Below are positions 35,842 to 44,314 of a stretch of DNA of 64,000 bases, one piece after another. The position numbers and the translations under genes are program-made. The stretch comes from Clostridia bacterium (lineage in GTDB: Bacteria > Bacillota > Clostridia > Oscillospirales > Ruminococcaceae), in NCBI GenBank assembly GCA_009929695.1, contig RZZW01000007.1, positions 1-64,000 of the forward strand. Reading direction: 5' to 3'. Below the pieces are notes generated by a model. That model made no database searches. It saw only the letters and a list, made by a program, of their open reading frames with translations, and was not told where the DNA came from. The number at the start of each line of letters is the position of its first letter. The stretch's first letter is position 1.

Positions 35842-37239
35842 TCAATCCCTATTTTGCCTCTGCCTCATCTGCGCTTCGCGTTTGCGTTTGGCTTCGCGGC
35901 GCTTTTTGTTTTCGTTTTGCACATACAGCCACAGCGCAAAAAAGCCTGTGCAGTATATGACAGTCACAATCACAAGCACCTTGAAAAACGTCGTGCCGAA
36001 AAACGCGTTTGTGCGGTCAAATATATATAAAAGCGAGTTGCGGCTGATGTCTTGTCCGGAAACAAGGTCAACCGTCCCGATTGTAACGCCGTTTACGCTC
36101 ACTGTCGCCGTGCCCATCACGTCACCCTTTGCCACAGGCGCTTTCACGCTTTCGGGCACGTCAAAGGTCGTTTCAATAGTCCCTTCGCCGCCGCTTGTCG
36201 GCATATACGTGCTCAAATTCGACGCGGGATACAGCATAAGCGAGTCCGTCTCGCTCGAAAGCGTAACCTTGACCTCGGTTATCGGGCTTGTGGTGTCGAG
36301 CGTCGGCTTGACGGAGAAATTCGCGAACATCCAGTCATACACATTGGCCGTGTCGTGAAAAGAGTACGCATAGCCGTCCTCGGCGGGGTCCCACGGGCAG
36401 CCGAGCACAACGCCTATAAAGCTTTCGCCGTTAGAGTTTGTCGCCGCAGACACAAAGTTGCGCCCTGCGCTTAGCGTGCTGCCTGTCTTTATGCCGTGAA
36501 TATAATCGCGATACACAGACGCCGACGGCACCTGCATTTTAACGCTTGTCTGTATTGTGTACGCCGCGTTCGGGTTTGACGCATATTCTGGCGTTGTGTG
36601 CACATTCGTGAACGGCATGTCGTAGCTCGTCGAGCCGACAACCTCGCGAAAAACGTCATACTGCCAGCACGCGCGGGCGATGAGCGAGAGGTCGTAGGCT
36701 GTCGAGTAGTTGCCGTCCTCCATGTCGTAAAGGCCGTGCGCGCACATAAAATTTGTGTTTTTGCAGCCGAGCTCTACGGCTCTTGCGTTCATCATGGCGT
36801 AAAAGTTTTCAAGGTTGTCGTTGCCAAGATAATTCGCGGCAATCTGCGCCGCCTCGTTTGCGCTAGGCAGCAGCATGGCGTACAAAAGCGTCCGCGCCGT
36901 CACTGTTTCGCCGGGGCGAATGTCCGCCGTTGACGAGTCGTAGTTCGTTATCGGCTCTACATAAAGCTTCGTCGCGGCTGTTATCTCGGTGCCGTCGAGG
37001 TCTTGTACATTTTCAATTAAAAGCAGAGCCGTCATAAGCTTTGTAAGGCTCGCTATGCTGCGCTTTTCGTTAGAGTTTTTTTCGTATACAACGATGCCGG
37101 TGTCAAGATTGACAAAATACGCCGAGGCGGCCGTCACGCTGACGCTGTCGGGCAGCGTGAAGCCCTCCGCGAAAGAGAGCGGCATGAATATCATAAAAAA
37201 ACAAAAAAGCGCCAAAATTACTGATGCGCATTTTTTCAT
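35842..37239 (-). CDS. D-alanyl-D-alanine carboxypeptidase, DacF/PBP5-like (peptidase S11)
   Basis: 465 aa. Signal peptide (VILALFCFFMIFMPLSFA), then SIASLTKLMTALL (SxxK, catalytic Ser), PSANEAAQI (SxN) and IHGIKTGSTLSAG (KTG), followed by a PBP5 C-terminal beta domain. A membrane helix near 425-447 (FFKVLVIVTVIYCTGFFALWLY) and a basic tail anchor it. Trims the terminal D-Ala of peptidoglycan side chains outside the membrane. No spore-gene neighbour, so a vegetative role is as likely as the DacF role. Confidence 0.9.
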   Translation of the reverse strand: MKKCASVILALFCFFMIFMPLSFAEGFTLPDSVSVTAASAYFVNLDTGIVVYEKNSNEKRSIASLTKLMTALLLIENVQDLDGTEITAATKLYVEPITNYDSSTADIRPGETVTARTLLYAMLLPSANEAAQIAANYLGNDNLENFYAMMNARAVELGCKNTNFMCAHGLYDMEDGNYSTAYDLSLIARACWQYDVFREVVGSTSYDMPFTNVHTTPEYASNPNAAYTIQTSVKMQVPSASVYRDYIHGIKTGSTLSAGRNFVSAATNSNGESFIGVVLGCPWDPAEDGYAYSFHDTANVYDWMFANFSVKPTLDTTSPITEVKVTLSSETDSLMLYPASNLSTYMPTSGGEGTIETTFDVPESVKAPVAKGDVMGTATVSVNGVTIGTVDLVSGQDISRNSLLYIFDRTNAFFGTTFFKVLVIVTVIYCTGFFALWLYVQNENKKRREAKRKREAQMRQRQNRD

Positions 37240-37329
37240 GTAGAAATTTCCTCAAAAAGATGGTAGAATATATATACATCTATAGTATATCAGAAAATGA
37301 CGATAAATAAAAGCGAAAAGAGGCCGCAT

Positions 37330-38268
37330 ATGCCCGATATTCACAAAGATTTAATATCTCTTGTTGTTCCATGCTATAACGAGCAGGAGGCAATAAACTT
37401 TTTTTACAAAGAGGTGTGCGCCGTCAGCAGCGAAATGACGGCAGATTTTGAGTATATTTTTGTCGACGACGGCTCAAAGGACGCGACGCTTGACGCTATG
37501 CGCGAGCTTGCGCAAAACGACGAGCGCGTACACTATCTCTCTTTTTCACGCAATTTCGGCAAGGAGGCCGCAATGCTCGCGGGGCTGGAAGCCGCAAAGG
37601 GCGACTACGTAGCCGTAATGGACGTCGATTTGCAAGACCCTCCGGAAATGCTAAAAGAAATGTACGCCGCCGTCAAAACAGGCGAGTACGACTGCGCCGC
37701 CGCACGCCGCGTCACGCGAGACGGCGAGCCGCCCATACGCAGCTTTTTCGCGCGCGCGTTTTACAGGCTCATAAATAAAATCAGCAAGACGGAAATAGTC
37801 GATGGCGCGCGCGATTTCAGGCTCATGACAAAGCGCATGGTGCAGGCGATAATCTCTGTTAAAGAATATAACCGCTTTTCAAAGGGTATATTCGGATGGG
37901 TCGGGTTTAAGACGAAATGGCTCGAATATGTCAATGTAGAGCGCGTCGCGGGCGAGACAAAATGGTCGTTTTGGAAGCTTTTTGTCTATTCTATAGACGG
38001 TATAACGGCATTTTCGACAGTTCCGCTCTCAATTTCGGCGTTTGCGGGAGTTTTGTTTTGCTTTTTAGCATTTTTTATGCTAATATTTGTTATAGTGAGA
38101 GCCGCGATATGGGGCGACCCTGTCAGCGGCTGGCCGTCACTCGTGTGCATAATTTTGCTCGTCAGCGGCGTGCAGCTTTTCAGCATAGGTGTGCTCGGGC
38201 AATATCTTTCAAAGACGTATCTTGAAGTAAAGCAGCGCCCGCAGTACATAGTTGCGGAACAAAAATAA
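37330..38268 (+). CDS. Polyprenyl-phosphate glycosyltransferase, GtrB/DPM1-like GT2
   Basis: 312 aa. Catalytic half: LISLVVPCYNEQEAI, FVDDGSKDATLD, MDVDLQDPPEML and SFSRNFGKEAAML, the signature of undecaprenyl-phosphate glucosyl- or mannosyltransferases. Two C-terminal helices (about 230-255 and 268-290). Makes a lipid-linked sugar used outside the membrane. Start chosen at ATG 37330 (AAGAGG upstream) rather than ATG 37297. The divergent D,D-carboxypeptidase and this gene share a 57-90 base promoter region. Confidence 0.88.
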   Translation: MPDIHKDLISLVVPCYNEQEAINFFYKEVCAVSSEMTADFEYIFVDDGSKDATLDAMRELAQNDERVHYLSFSRNFGKEAAMLAGLEAAKGDYVAVMDVDLQDPPEMLKEMYAAVKTGEYDCAAARRVTRDGEPPIRSFFARAFYRLINKISKTEIVDGARDFRLMTKRMVQAIISVKEYNRFSKGIFGWVGFKTKWLEYVNVERVAGETKWSFWKLFVYSIDGITAFSTVPLSISAFAGVLFCFLAFFMLIFVIVRAAIWGDPVSGWPSLVCIILLVSGVQLFSIGVLGQYLSKTYLEVKQRPQYIVAEQK

Positions 38269-38292
38269 ATTTTATATATGGGGGAAAATAAT

Positions 38293-38646
38293 ATGGCAGA
38301 CATCAAACGTTCAGGCGGAAACGGCAGACGTTCACTAAGCGCAGAATACGGCGGACTTCTCTACACCGCAGGCATCACCACAACAAATTTAGAGGGCGAT
38401 ATAACAGAGCAGACCGAGGACGTTCTCGGCGTTATCGACAACATCCTAGCCCGCCACGGCATCGACAAAACCCGCGTGATATCAGCGACGATAACTCTCG
38501 CTGATATGGAAGCCGACTACGCAAATTTCAACGGCGTGTGGGATTTGTGGGTCACAGACGCATATGAGCCGGTGCGTAGCGTCACAGGCGGAGCACTTGC
38601 GATACCGGAATATAAGGTGAAGATTAGCGTTATTGCGGCACTGTAA
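38293..38646 (+). CDS. RidA-family protein
   Basis: 117 aa, YjgF/YER057c/UK114 fold. Contains GGLLYTAGITTTNLEGDITEQTEDVLGVIDNIL, VISATITLADM and the C-terminal SVTGGALAIPEYKVKISVIAAL. Classical RidA has an Arg in RxxVxV-like contexts that binds the enamine carboxylate; here the PVRSVTGGAL segment retains Arg, but the final half differs from RidA itself, so it may be one of the Rid1-7 subgroups. Deaminates reactive enamine/imine intermediates in that family. Start placed at ATG 38293 with GGGGGAAAATAAT; 24 bases after the glycosyltransferase. Confidence 0.8.
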   Translation: MADIKRSGGNGRRSLSAEYGGLLYTAGITTTNLEGDITEQTEDVLGVIDNILARHGIDKTRVISATITLADMEADYANFNGVWDLWVTDAYEPVRSVTGGALAIPEYKVKISVIAAL

Positions 38647-38833
38647 AAAGAAGAAATAAGATAGAAAAAAGAAGTAAGGAGTGAAACCTGCGCGTTTCAC
38701 ATTTTAATGGTTTGCGCGTAAGGCTCCCTCGTCAGAGGGAAGCTTTGGCGGGGCGTGATCCATTAAAATGTGGCGCCAAAGCGTCACTCCTTACTTTTTC
38801 TATCTTCTTTCTTCTGTTTCCTTTTATTTTATG
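38645..38833. repeat. Structured repeat, purine/pyrimidine-arm family, copy A
   Basis: Outer arms AAGAAGAAATAAGATAG...AAGTAAGGAGT and ACTCCTTAC...CTATCTTCTTTCTTC pair. Inside: hairpin 1 GTGAAAC/GTTTCAC (38681-38700), hairpin 2 ATTTTAATGG/CCATTAAAAT (38701-38710 with 38760-38769), hairpin 3 GTGGCGCC/GCGTCAC (38770-38787). The loop of hairpin 2 holds an extra GGCTCCCTCGTCAGAGGGAAGC hairpin akin to the CCTCATC repeat. Lies between convergent RidA and epimerase genes. Confidence 0.85.
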
Positions 38834-39693
38834 TTCTCAAATTGTATACTCATCGCCGCGTCCATTTCTTCTCCGGCTTGCAAAACCTCGTGGTCGGCTG
38901 TGTTAAGGCTGTTTGGCCAGCCGTTCCACGGTTCCATGCACACAAAGCCTAATTGGCACTGGCTCCACAGCACTGCGTTTTTAAAGTGCTCGTCAAAGCT
39001 CACCATAACCGCGTGTCCGCTGCCCTCGTCGGTGAAGGTCATCGGGCTTTTTACGCCCTTGTAATAGCGAGTTGTCTGGTCGTCATCATAGGGGAAGCCT
39101 ACGCCTGTAAACGGCTGCTGCGTGTTTGTGTCGGGGTCTGCGACAACCTGCGCTTCTATGTCCCATTTTAGATTGCGCACGTCAGAAATCGCAAAATACG
39201 GGTGGAAGCCAAAGCTGAACGGCATCGGCTTTTCGCCCTTGTTTTTATAGCTTTGCAAAACATTTATCGCGCTGCCTTGAAGCACATATGTGATGTCAAC
39301 CTCAAATTCATACGGATAAAACTCGTGCGTTTTTTCGCTGTCAGTCAGCCTTATTGTGATAAGCGCGCCGTCGGCTGTGTCTGTGCCCACGACCTCCCAC
39401 GGCAGCGAGTGCGCCATGCCGTGAATGTCCATCGGGTATGCTTTGCCGTCAAACGTATTTACGCCGTCAGCGCAGCGTCCGCAGCACGGAAACAGCACAG
39501 GCACAGCGCAGCGCGGGCGCTCCGGCAGCTCGTAATTATTTTCGCGCAGCCATGTAAATTCCTCGCCGCCCTTTGTGATGCTCGTTATCATTCCGCCCTT
39601 TTCGGGTGTGATAACCGCTGCTGTGCCGGCTTCGGTATCCTCTAAAAGATATGCGGTGTATTCACCCTGTTTAAACTCTTTGACGCTGTACAT
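38824..39693 (-). CDS. Aldose 1-epimerase family protein (GalM/LacX-like)
   Basis: 289 aa. Aldose_epim fold: AAVITPEKGGMITSITKGGEEFTWL, GVNTFDGKAYPMDIHGMAHSLPWEVVG with the conserved HGMAH (catalytic His), FSFGFHPYFAI (second His) and a C-terminal FVCMEPWNGWPN supplying Glu. Interconverts alpha and beta anomers of aldoses; the YihR/LacX-like subgroup has variable sugars. Divergent from uxaC with 242 bases between. Start ATG 39693 with AGGAGGCTTTAAAT. Confidence 0.85.
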   Translation of the reverse strand: MYSVKEFKQGEYTAYLLEDTEAGTAAVITPEKGGMITSITKGGEEFTWLRENNYELPERPRCAVPVLFPCCGRCADGVNTFDGKAYPMDIHGMAHSLPWEVVGTDTADGALITIRLTDSEKTHEFYPYEFEVDITYVLQGSAINVLQSYKNKGEKPMPFSFGFHPYFAISDVRNLKWDIEAQVVADPDTNTQQPFTGVGFPYDDDQTTRYYKGVKSPMTFTDEGSGHAVMVSFDEHFKNAVLWSQCQLGFVCMEPWNGWPNSLNTADHEVLQAGEEMDAAMSIQFENIK

Positions 39694-39850
39694 ATTTAAA
39701 GCCTCCTAAAATTTTAATGTATTTACACTAAAATAGTATGACGAATATACATAATAGTCAAGCTGTTTGCACAAAAAAGAATGTTTTTTTTCTATTAAAG
39801 AGTAAATCTTGCTATTGGTCATCAATTCTTGCTGTCTCTTATAAATATGG

Positions 39851-39879
39851 TTGCCACAAAAGCCGTTTGATGATATTAT
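39851..39879 (+). promoter_or_regulatory. Candidate promoter of uxaC
   Basis: TTGCCA (39851-39856), 17-base spacer, TATTAT (39874-39879), 57 bases before the uxaC ATG. Confidence 0.5.
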
Positions 39880-39935
39880 TAATATGTAAACATTTGCTTG
39901 AAAAATAGCGACATAAAATATAAGGAGCGACAAAA

Positions 39936-41339
39936 ATGAAACAGTTCATGGACGAAAACTTTTTGCTTTCAACCCCCACAGCAAAAACGCTATATCACGA
40001 CTACGCAAACCAAATGCCGATTGTCGACTACCACTGCCACATCAGCCCCAAAGAGATGTTTGAGGACAGACGCTTTGACAACATCACGCAGGTTTGGCTC
40101 GGTGGCGACCATTACAAATGGCGCGTCATGCGCTCAAACGGTGTAGAGGAAAAATACATCACAGGCGACGCGCCCGACCGCGAGAAATTCCAAAAATTTG
40201 CCGAGGCGCTGCCGCGTGCAATCGGCAACCCAATGTACCACTGGTGCCACTTAGAGCTGCGCCAGTTCTTTGGCTATAACGGCGTCTTGAACGGCGACAC
40301 AGCCGAAGAGGTGTGGAATGTCTGCAACAAAAAGCTCGCCGAGGACGGCATGAGCGTGCGAGGCTTAATCGAGCAGAGCAACGTCAAATTCATCGGCACA
40401 ACAGACGACCCCATCGACAACCTCGAATGGCATCAAAAGCTAAAAGACGACCCCACAATGAAAACAATCGTAGCGCCGTCCTTCCGCCCCGACAAATCGC
40501 TTAATATACACAAAGCGGGCTGGAAGGAATACATAGCAAAGCTCGGCGAAGTGGCGGGCATTGAAATTACAAACGTCGAAACACTCGAGCAGGCAATCAC
40601 AAGCCGCGTCGATTTCTTCGATAAAATGGGCGACCGCGCGTCAGACCACGGCATCGACTATATCCCGTACCGCCCCGCAAAAATGGCGACAGTAAATATG
40701 GTTTTCGACAAGGCGATGGCCGGCGAAACAATCACCTGCGAGGAGCGCGAGATTTTCCAAACAGAAATCCTCATGCACCTCGGCCGCGAATACGCGAAGC
40801 ACGGCTGGGCAATGCAGCTTCATTACAACTGCCAACGCGACGTAAACACGTCAATGTACAAAAAGCTCGGCCCCGACACAGGCTTTGACGCCATCAACAC
40901 AATCAACAGCAGCGAATCTTTGAGCAACTATCTAAGCGCACTAAACGCCGAGGGCTTGCTGCCGAAAACAATCCTTTACAGCCTTAACCCCACCGAAAAC
41001 GAAGTGCTCGGGACGATTATAGGCACATTGCAAGGGCCGGAAGTCCCCGGCAAAATGCAGCACGGCAGCGCATGGTGGTTTAACGACACAAAAACAGGCA
41101 TGATAGCCCAAATGACAAGCCTTGCAAACCTCGGTCTGCTCGGCAACTTCATCGGTATGCTGACAGACAGCCGCAGCTTCTTAAGCTACGCCCGCCACAC
41201 CTACTTCCGCCGCATTCTGTGCGACCTGATAGGCTCATGGGTAGAAAACGGCGAGTACCCCAACGACATCGAAGCCGTCGGAAAAATAGTTCAGGACATC
41301 TGCTACAACAACGCAGAGAGATACTTTGGAATAAAGTAA
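39936..41339 (+). CDS. uxaC: Glucuronate isomerase
   Basis: 467 aa, full length. Amidohydrolase-like barrel with IVDYHCHISPKEM (metal His pair), VWLGGDHYKWRVMRSNGV, FIGTTDDPIDNLEWH, LHYNCQRDVN, and HGSAWWFNDTKTGM near the C-terminus, all typical of UxaC. Isomerises D-glucuronate to D-fructuronate and D-galacturonate to D-tagaturonate, first cytoplasmic step of uronate use. Ribosome site AAGGAGCGACAAAA. Monocistronic, ended by the hairpin at 41344. The partner uxuA begins at 63461. Confidence 0.96.
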   Translation: MKQFMDENFLLSTPTAKTLYHDYANQMPIVDYHCHISPKEMFEDRRFDNITQVWLGGDHYKWRVMRSNGVEEKYITGDAPDREKFQKFAEALPRAIGNPMYHWCHLELRQFFGYNGVLNGDTAEEVWNVCNKKLAEDGMSVRGLIEQSNVKFIGTTDDPIDNLEWHQKLKDDPTMKTIVAPSFRPDKSLNIHKAGWKEYIAKLGEVAGIEITNVETLEQAITSRVDFFDKMGDRASDHGIDYIPYRPAKMATVNMVFDKAMAGETITCEEREIFQTEILMHLGREYAKHGWAMQLHYNCQRDVNTSMYKKLGPDTGFDAINTINSSESLSNYLSALNAEGLLPKTILYSLNPTENEVLGTIIGTLQGPEVPGKMQHGSAWWFNDTKTGMIAQMTSLANLGLLGNFIGMLTDSRSFLSYARHTYFRRILCDLIGSWVENGEYPNDIEAVGKIVQDICYNNAERYFGIK

Positions 41340-41343
41340 TTTC

Positions 41344-41379
41344 AAAAAACAGCGGCGTGGAAACACGCCGCTGTTTTTT
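41344..41379 (+). terminator. Rho-independent terminator of uxaC
   Basis: AAAAAACAGCGGCGTG pairs with CACGCCGCTGTTTTTT around a short GAAA-type loop; ideal U-tract. Confidence 0.95.
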
Positions 41380-41390
41380 CGTATAAATTC

Positions 41391-41460
41391 ACGGGCGGAT
41401 ATTGAATCCGCTCCTACATTCCCGCAATGGTGCGTAGGGGCGGATTCAATATCCGCCCGT
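41391..41460. repeat. GTAGGGGCG-type palindromic repeat
   Basis: ACGGGCGGATATTGAATCCG at the left pairs with CGGATTCAATATCCGCCCGT at the right, with inner CTCCTAC/GTAGGGG arms and a 16-base centre; 70 bp. One of two such elements bracketing the ytrA-like gene. Confidence 0.85.
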
Positions 41461-41492
41461 AAGCTTTGTGTAAAATTTATTTCAAAAAGCTA

Positions 41493-41526
41493 TTGCATTC
41501 ATAGTGTACTAGTGATATAATACACT
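41493..41526 (+). promoter_or_regulatory. Promoter with overlapping dyad operator, ytrA-like operon
   Basis: TTGCAT (41493-41498), 17-base spacer, TATAAT (41516-41521). AGTGTA (41503-41508) and TACACT (41521-41526) make an inverted repeat 12 bases apart that spans the spacer and -10 box. This is the placement expected for autorepression by a YtrA-type GntR protein. A half-match TAGTGTACTA recurs at 41939-41948. Confidence 0.7.
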
Positions 41527-41548
41527 CAAAGAAAGGGGTGAAAGCCAT

Positions 41549-41926
41549 ATGGTGGATTTTAGAGGGCTTGAATTTCATACGGGCGAGCCTGTCTATTGTC
41601 AGATAGTGCGCCACCTCAAGCGGCAGATACTTTTAGGCACTGCCGAAAACGGCGAAACAATGCCAAGCCGCCGCGAGCTTGCCGCCCAAACAGGCATAAA
41701 CCCCAACACCGCCCAAAAAGCATATAAGCTTATGGAAGAAGAGGGCATAGTGCGCACAAACGGCAACACCGCAAGCACAATTTATTTAGACGACCGGCTT
41801 TACGGCAAAATAGAGGACGAGATGTGCAGCGGCCTTGTGAGCGACTTTGTAGCCGAAGCCAAACGCAATAATTTGTCCTATAAAAAAGTGATAGCCCTAG
41901 TGAGCGAGCTTTGGGGCGACGAGTAA
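41549..41926 (+). CDS. GntR-family regulator, YtrA subfamily
   Basis: 125 aa. Winged helix at about 12-80: GEPVYCQIVRHLKRQIL, TMPSRRELAAQTGINPNTAQKAYKLMEEEGIV; the short helical C-terminus lacking an effector domain defines the YtrA branch, which controls adjacent ABC transporter genes, often in response to cell-wall antibiotics. Ribosome site AAAGGGGTGAAAGCCAT. Followed by a permease, an extracytoplasmic protein and an ATPase. Confidence 0.9.
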   Translation: MVDFRGLEFHTGEPVYCQIVRHLKRQILLGTAENGETMPSRRELAAQTGINPNTAQKAYKLMEEEGIVRTNGNTASTIYLDDRLYGKIEDEMCSGLVSDFVAEAKRNNLSYKKVIALVSELWGDE

Positions 41927-41966
41927 TTTTTTTAATTGTAGTGTACTATATACATAATACGTTATC

Positions 41967-42034
41967 GTAGGGGCGGATATTATCCGCCAGCTAGGTTTGC
42001 GCAAAGCTTTCGGGCGGATAATATCCGCCCCTAC
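41967..42034. repeat. GTAGGGGCG-type palindromic repeat
   Basis: GTAGGGGCGGATATTATCCG and CGGATAATATCCGCCCCTAC are complementary ends of a 68 bp element; it lies between the ytrA-like gene and the permease gene, i.e. inside the probable transcript. Confidence 0.85.
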
Positions 42035-42083
42035 ATTGGCGCAAGACGCACGACGAATTTATATTTTTTAGGAGGATCTAATC

Positions 42084-42860
42084 ATGAAAACATGGCGCAT
42101 TTTAACGGCGTGGAACTGGCGCATTATACAAAAACCTGTCTGGCTCATTATCGCGCTCGGCTCTGCGGCGCAAATGGCGGCGGTGTGCATATATTCATGC
42201 TTGCGCACAAGCGCGGCAATTACATACAACAGAGTGCTCATAAACAGCCTTTCTTGGATAATCTTCGCGCTTGAATTTTTGGCTGTGCTCGGCGCAGCGC
42301 AGCGTCCTGTGCTCATGATGAACGGTAAAACAAAGCTTGGCTACACAATGCAAACGCTGCCGTCAAGCGCGTCAACGCTTTTCTTTTCAAACGCAGCGTC
42401 AACGGCGCTCGCCATAATGTGCGTGTTCGTGGCACAGCTTTTGCTAACATTTATAATGTACTTCCCCGCAACGGCGCTAACAACAATGACGGCACAAACC
42501 TATATTCCGCAATATCCTATGCCAACACCAGACATGCAGCTTTCGCTAGTGCGCACTGTCTTTTTTAACCTGCTTTTGCCAACAAATCTATTCGGCATAA
42601 TCACGCTTCCGCTATATATAATCGCCCCTTCGCTGCTTTTGCCCGGCGCATTTTTCCATAAAGGCATGGGGCGCATATTCGGCATTATAATAGGCGTTTT
42701 CGGCGCGGCAGTTTGCGGATATATGCTTGCAAGGCAAATTTTAGCAAGAGGCTATTGGAATCACTACGACACACTTCCTATTATAGCTTTGCTGCTGGTT
42801 ATAATGATATTCTCCGTTTTGTGGACGCTTAGAACAATAAAACGCGCCAAGTGGCTGTAA
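42084..42860 (+). CDS. ABC-2-type membrane permease subunit
   Basis: 258 aa with about six membrane helices (e.g. IIFALEFLAVLGAAQRPVLM, IMCVFVAQLLLTFIMYF, IFGIIIGVFGAAVCGYML, LPIIALLLVIMIFSVLWTL) and a Lys/Arg-rich end. No sequence motif beyond topology was recognised. Position between a YtrA-type regulator and an ATPase makes it the likely membrane partner, like YtrC/YtrD. Ribosome site TAGGAGGATCTAATC. Ends 13 bases before the next gene. Confidence 0.7.
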   Translation: MKTWRILTAWNWRIIQKPVWLIIALGSAAQMAAVCIYSCLRTSAAITYNRVLINSLSWIIFALEFLAVLGAAQRPVLMMNGKTKLGYTMQTLPSSASTLFFSNAASTALAIMCVFVAQLLLTFIMYFPATALTTMTAQTYIPQYPMPTPDMQLSLVRTVFFNLLLPTNLFGIITLPLYIIAPSLLLPGAFFHKGMGRIFGIIIGVFGAAVCGYMLARQILARGYWNHYDTLPIIALLLVIMIFSVLWTLRTIKRAKWL

Positions 42861-42873
42861 AGGAGCGACAAGA

Positions 42874-44301
42874 ATGAAAAAATCGAAAAAGCTTATCCCC
42901 GCCCTGATAGCCGTATGCTTCGCCATAATAATGATTATGGGCTATCTGTTTATATTCTTTTTCCCAAATAACACCGCCACCACGCTTAACGATATAAACG
43001 GCACAGCCACGCAGGATTTGCAGGGCTTCACGTTAAAAGGCAGCGTCTACGACAGCTCGTGGCACAGAGATTTCACGCTCGAAAACGGCTTTGTCACAAA
43101 CGAAGCGTTTAAGCCATACGGAATAAAACCCGAGTACGGCGACGTATACGGCACTGCACAGTGGTACGTCGCGCCGTCCGCACGAAACGAGGTGGACGCA
43201 AACGCAAAATTTATTTTGCATAGCAACGGCAATTCTATTTCTGCGGAAGAAGCAAAGGCGCTTTCGCAGGGCGACGGCTATTATCAGTCTCAATGCTCCG
43301 ATTTTGTGCTTATGCTGACGGTCAACGCCGGAAATGGCAAAATAGCGACGTTCCAAGCGAGCGAAGTGGTGCACACAAAAGAGCCTGTGCCGGTGCAAAC
43401 TTATACTATTTATAATGCAAATGGAAAGCAATACGTTATAGGCGATTATCAAATATCAAGCTATCCCGAAAGCGCGTCAGAGCTTCAGCGGTCTATATTA
43501 TACAATGCTTTTGCGCTCAATGACGGCTACTATGCCGCGGTTAATGCAGGCGGAAGCGGCGCGGCGCTGTATAAAATCACGCAGCTTGAAAACGTGACAC
43601 AAGACATAAACGGCGAAATATGTAAACAGCCCGCAAACCTCAAAACAGTTGAGGTCGGCAAAGCTGAAAAGCTGTGCACCTTTAGCGGAGAAAAGCTGCT
43701 CAAAGCGGGCGCTGTCGACGGCAGTATATATATGCAAAGCTATAAAGACGGCAAGGTGCTAACGCGTTTAATGGACGCAAACGGAGCATCGCAAAGCAGC
43801 AAAAGCGTTGATGTTTCAAAATACGATATCGGAAATGTTTCGCTTGAGGTCAGCACATCGGACGCGCAAAGCTTTAGCACAGTGATATCGCTTAATAACG
43901 ATACCTACGGCACATATCTAATGACAGGCTTTAGCGTAAAAGACAGCAAGCTTGCAAACGGCAGCACAGCAATGTATTTGCCGGAAAGCTTCGCGTTTCC
44001 GCCAAATTACATCACATTAAGCGAGGACGGCAGACGACTTTTATTAACACTGCTGAATTATAACGCAACCGAGCTAATAGGCACAGATATGTTTGACAAC
44101 AGCGGAAAGCAAAACGGCGTAATCTTAATGGCGTTTGAAAACGAAAGCACTACACCTTATTATGAGGGCTGGCTTAATTTTAATCAGATTGACGACTTAC
44201 AGCCCGCAGATTTAGGCTATGTCGGCAATAGCTTGCTTGAAAGTCGCGCCTATTATCTGGGCGACACAAACGAAAGCAGCTACATCTATTACCAATTTTA
44301 A
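42874..44301 (+). CDS. Membrane-anchored extracytoplasmic protein of a ytr-like operon
   Basis: 475 aa. One N-terminal helix (ALIAVCFAIIMIMGYLFIFFF, about 10-31) and no lipobox Cys, then about 440 residues of beta-rich domain outside the membrane (DSSWHRDFTLENGF, VIGDYQISSYPESASELQ, TVISLNNDTYGTYLMTGFSV). I do not recognise a family. Ribosome site AAGGAGCGACAAGA. Between permease and ATPase genes, so probably an accessory or sensing subunit of that transporter. Confidence 0.6.
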   Translation: MKKSKKLIPALIAVCFAIIMIMGYLFIFFFPNNTATTLNDINGTATQDLQGFTLKGSVYDSSWHRDFTLENGFVTNEAFKPYGIKPEYGDVYGTAQWYVAPSARNEVDANAKFILHSNGNSISAEEAKALSQGDGYYQSQCSDFVLMLTVNAGNGKIATFQASEVVHTKEPVPVQTYTIYNANGKQYVIGDYQISSYPESASELQRSILYNAFALNDGYYAAVNAGGSGAALYKITQLENVTQDINGEICKQPANLKTVEVGKAEKLCTFSGEKLLKAGAVDGSIYMQSYKDGKVLTRLMDANGASQSSKSVDVSKYDIGNVSLEVSTSDAQSFSTVISLNNDTYGTYLMTGFSVKDSKLANGSTAMYLPESFAFPPNYITLSEDGRRLLLTLLNYNATELIGTDMFDNSGKQNGVILMAFENESTTPYYEGWLNFNQIDDLQPADLGYVGNSLLESRAYYLGDTNESSYIYYQF

Positions 44302-44314
44302 AGGGGGCACAGCT

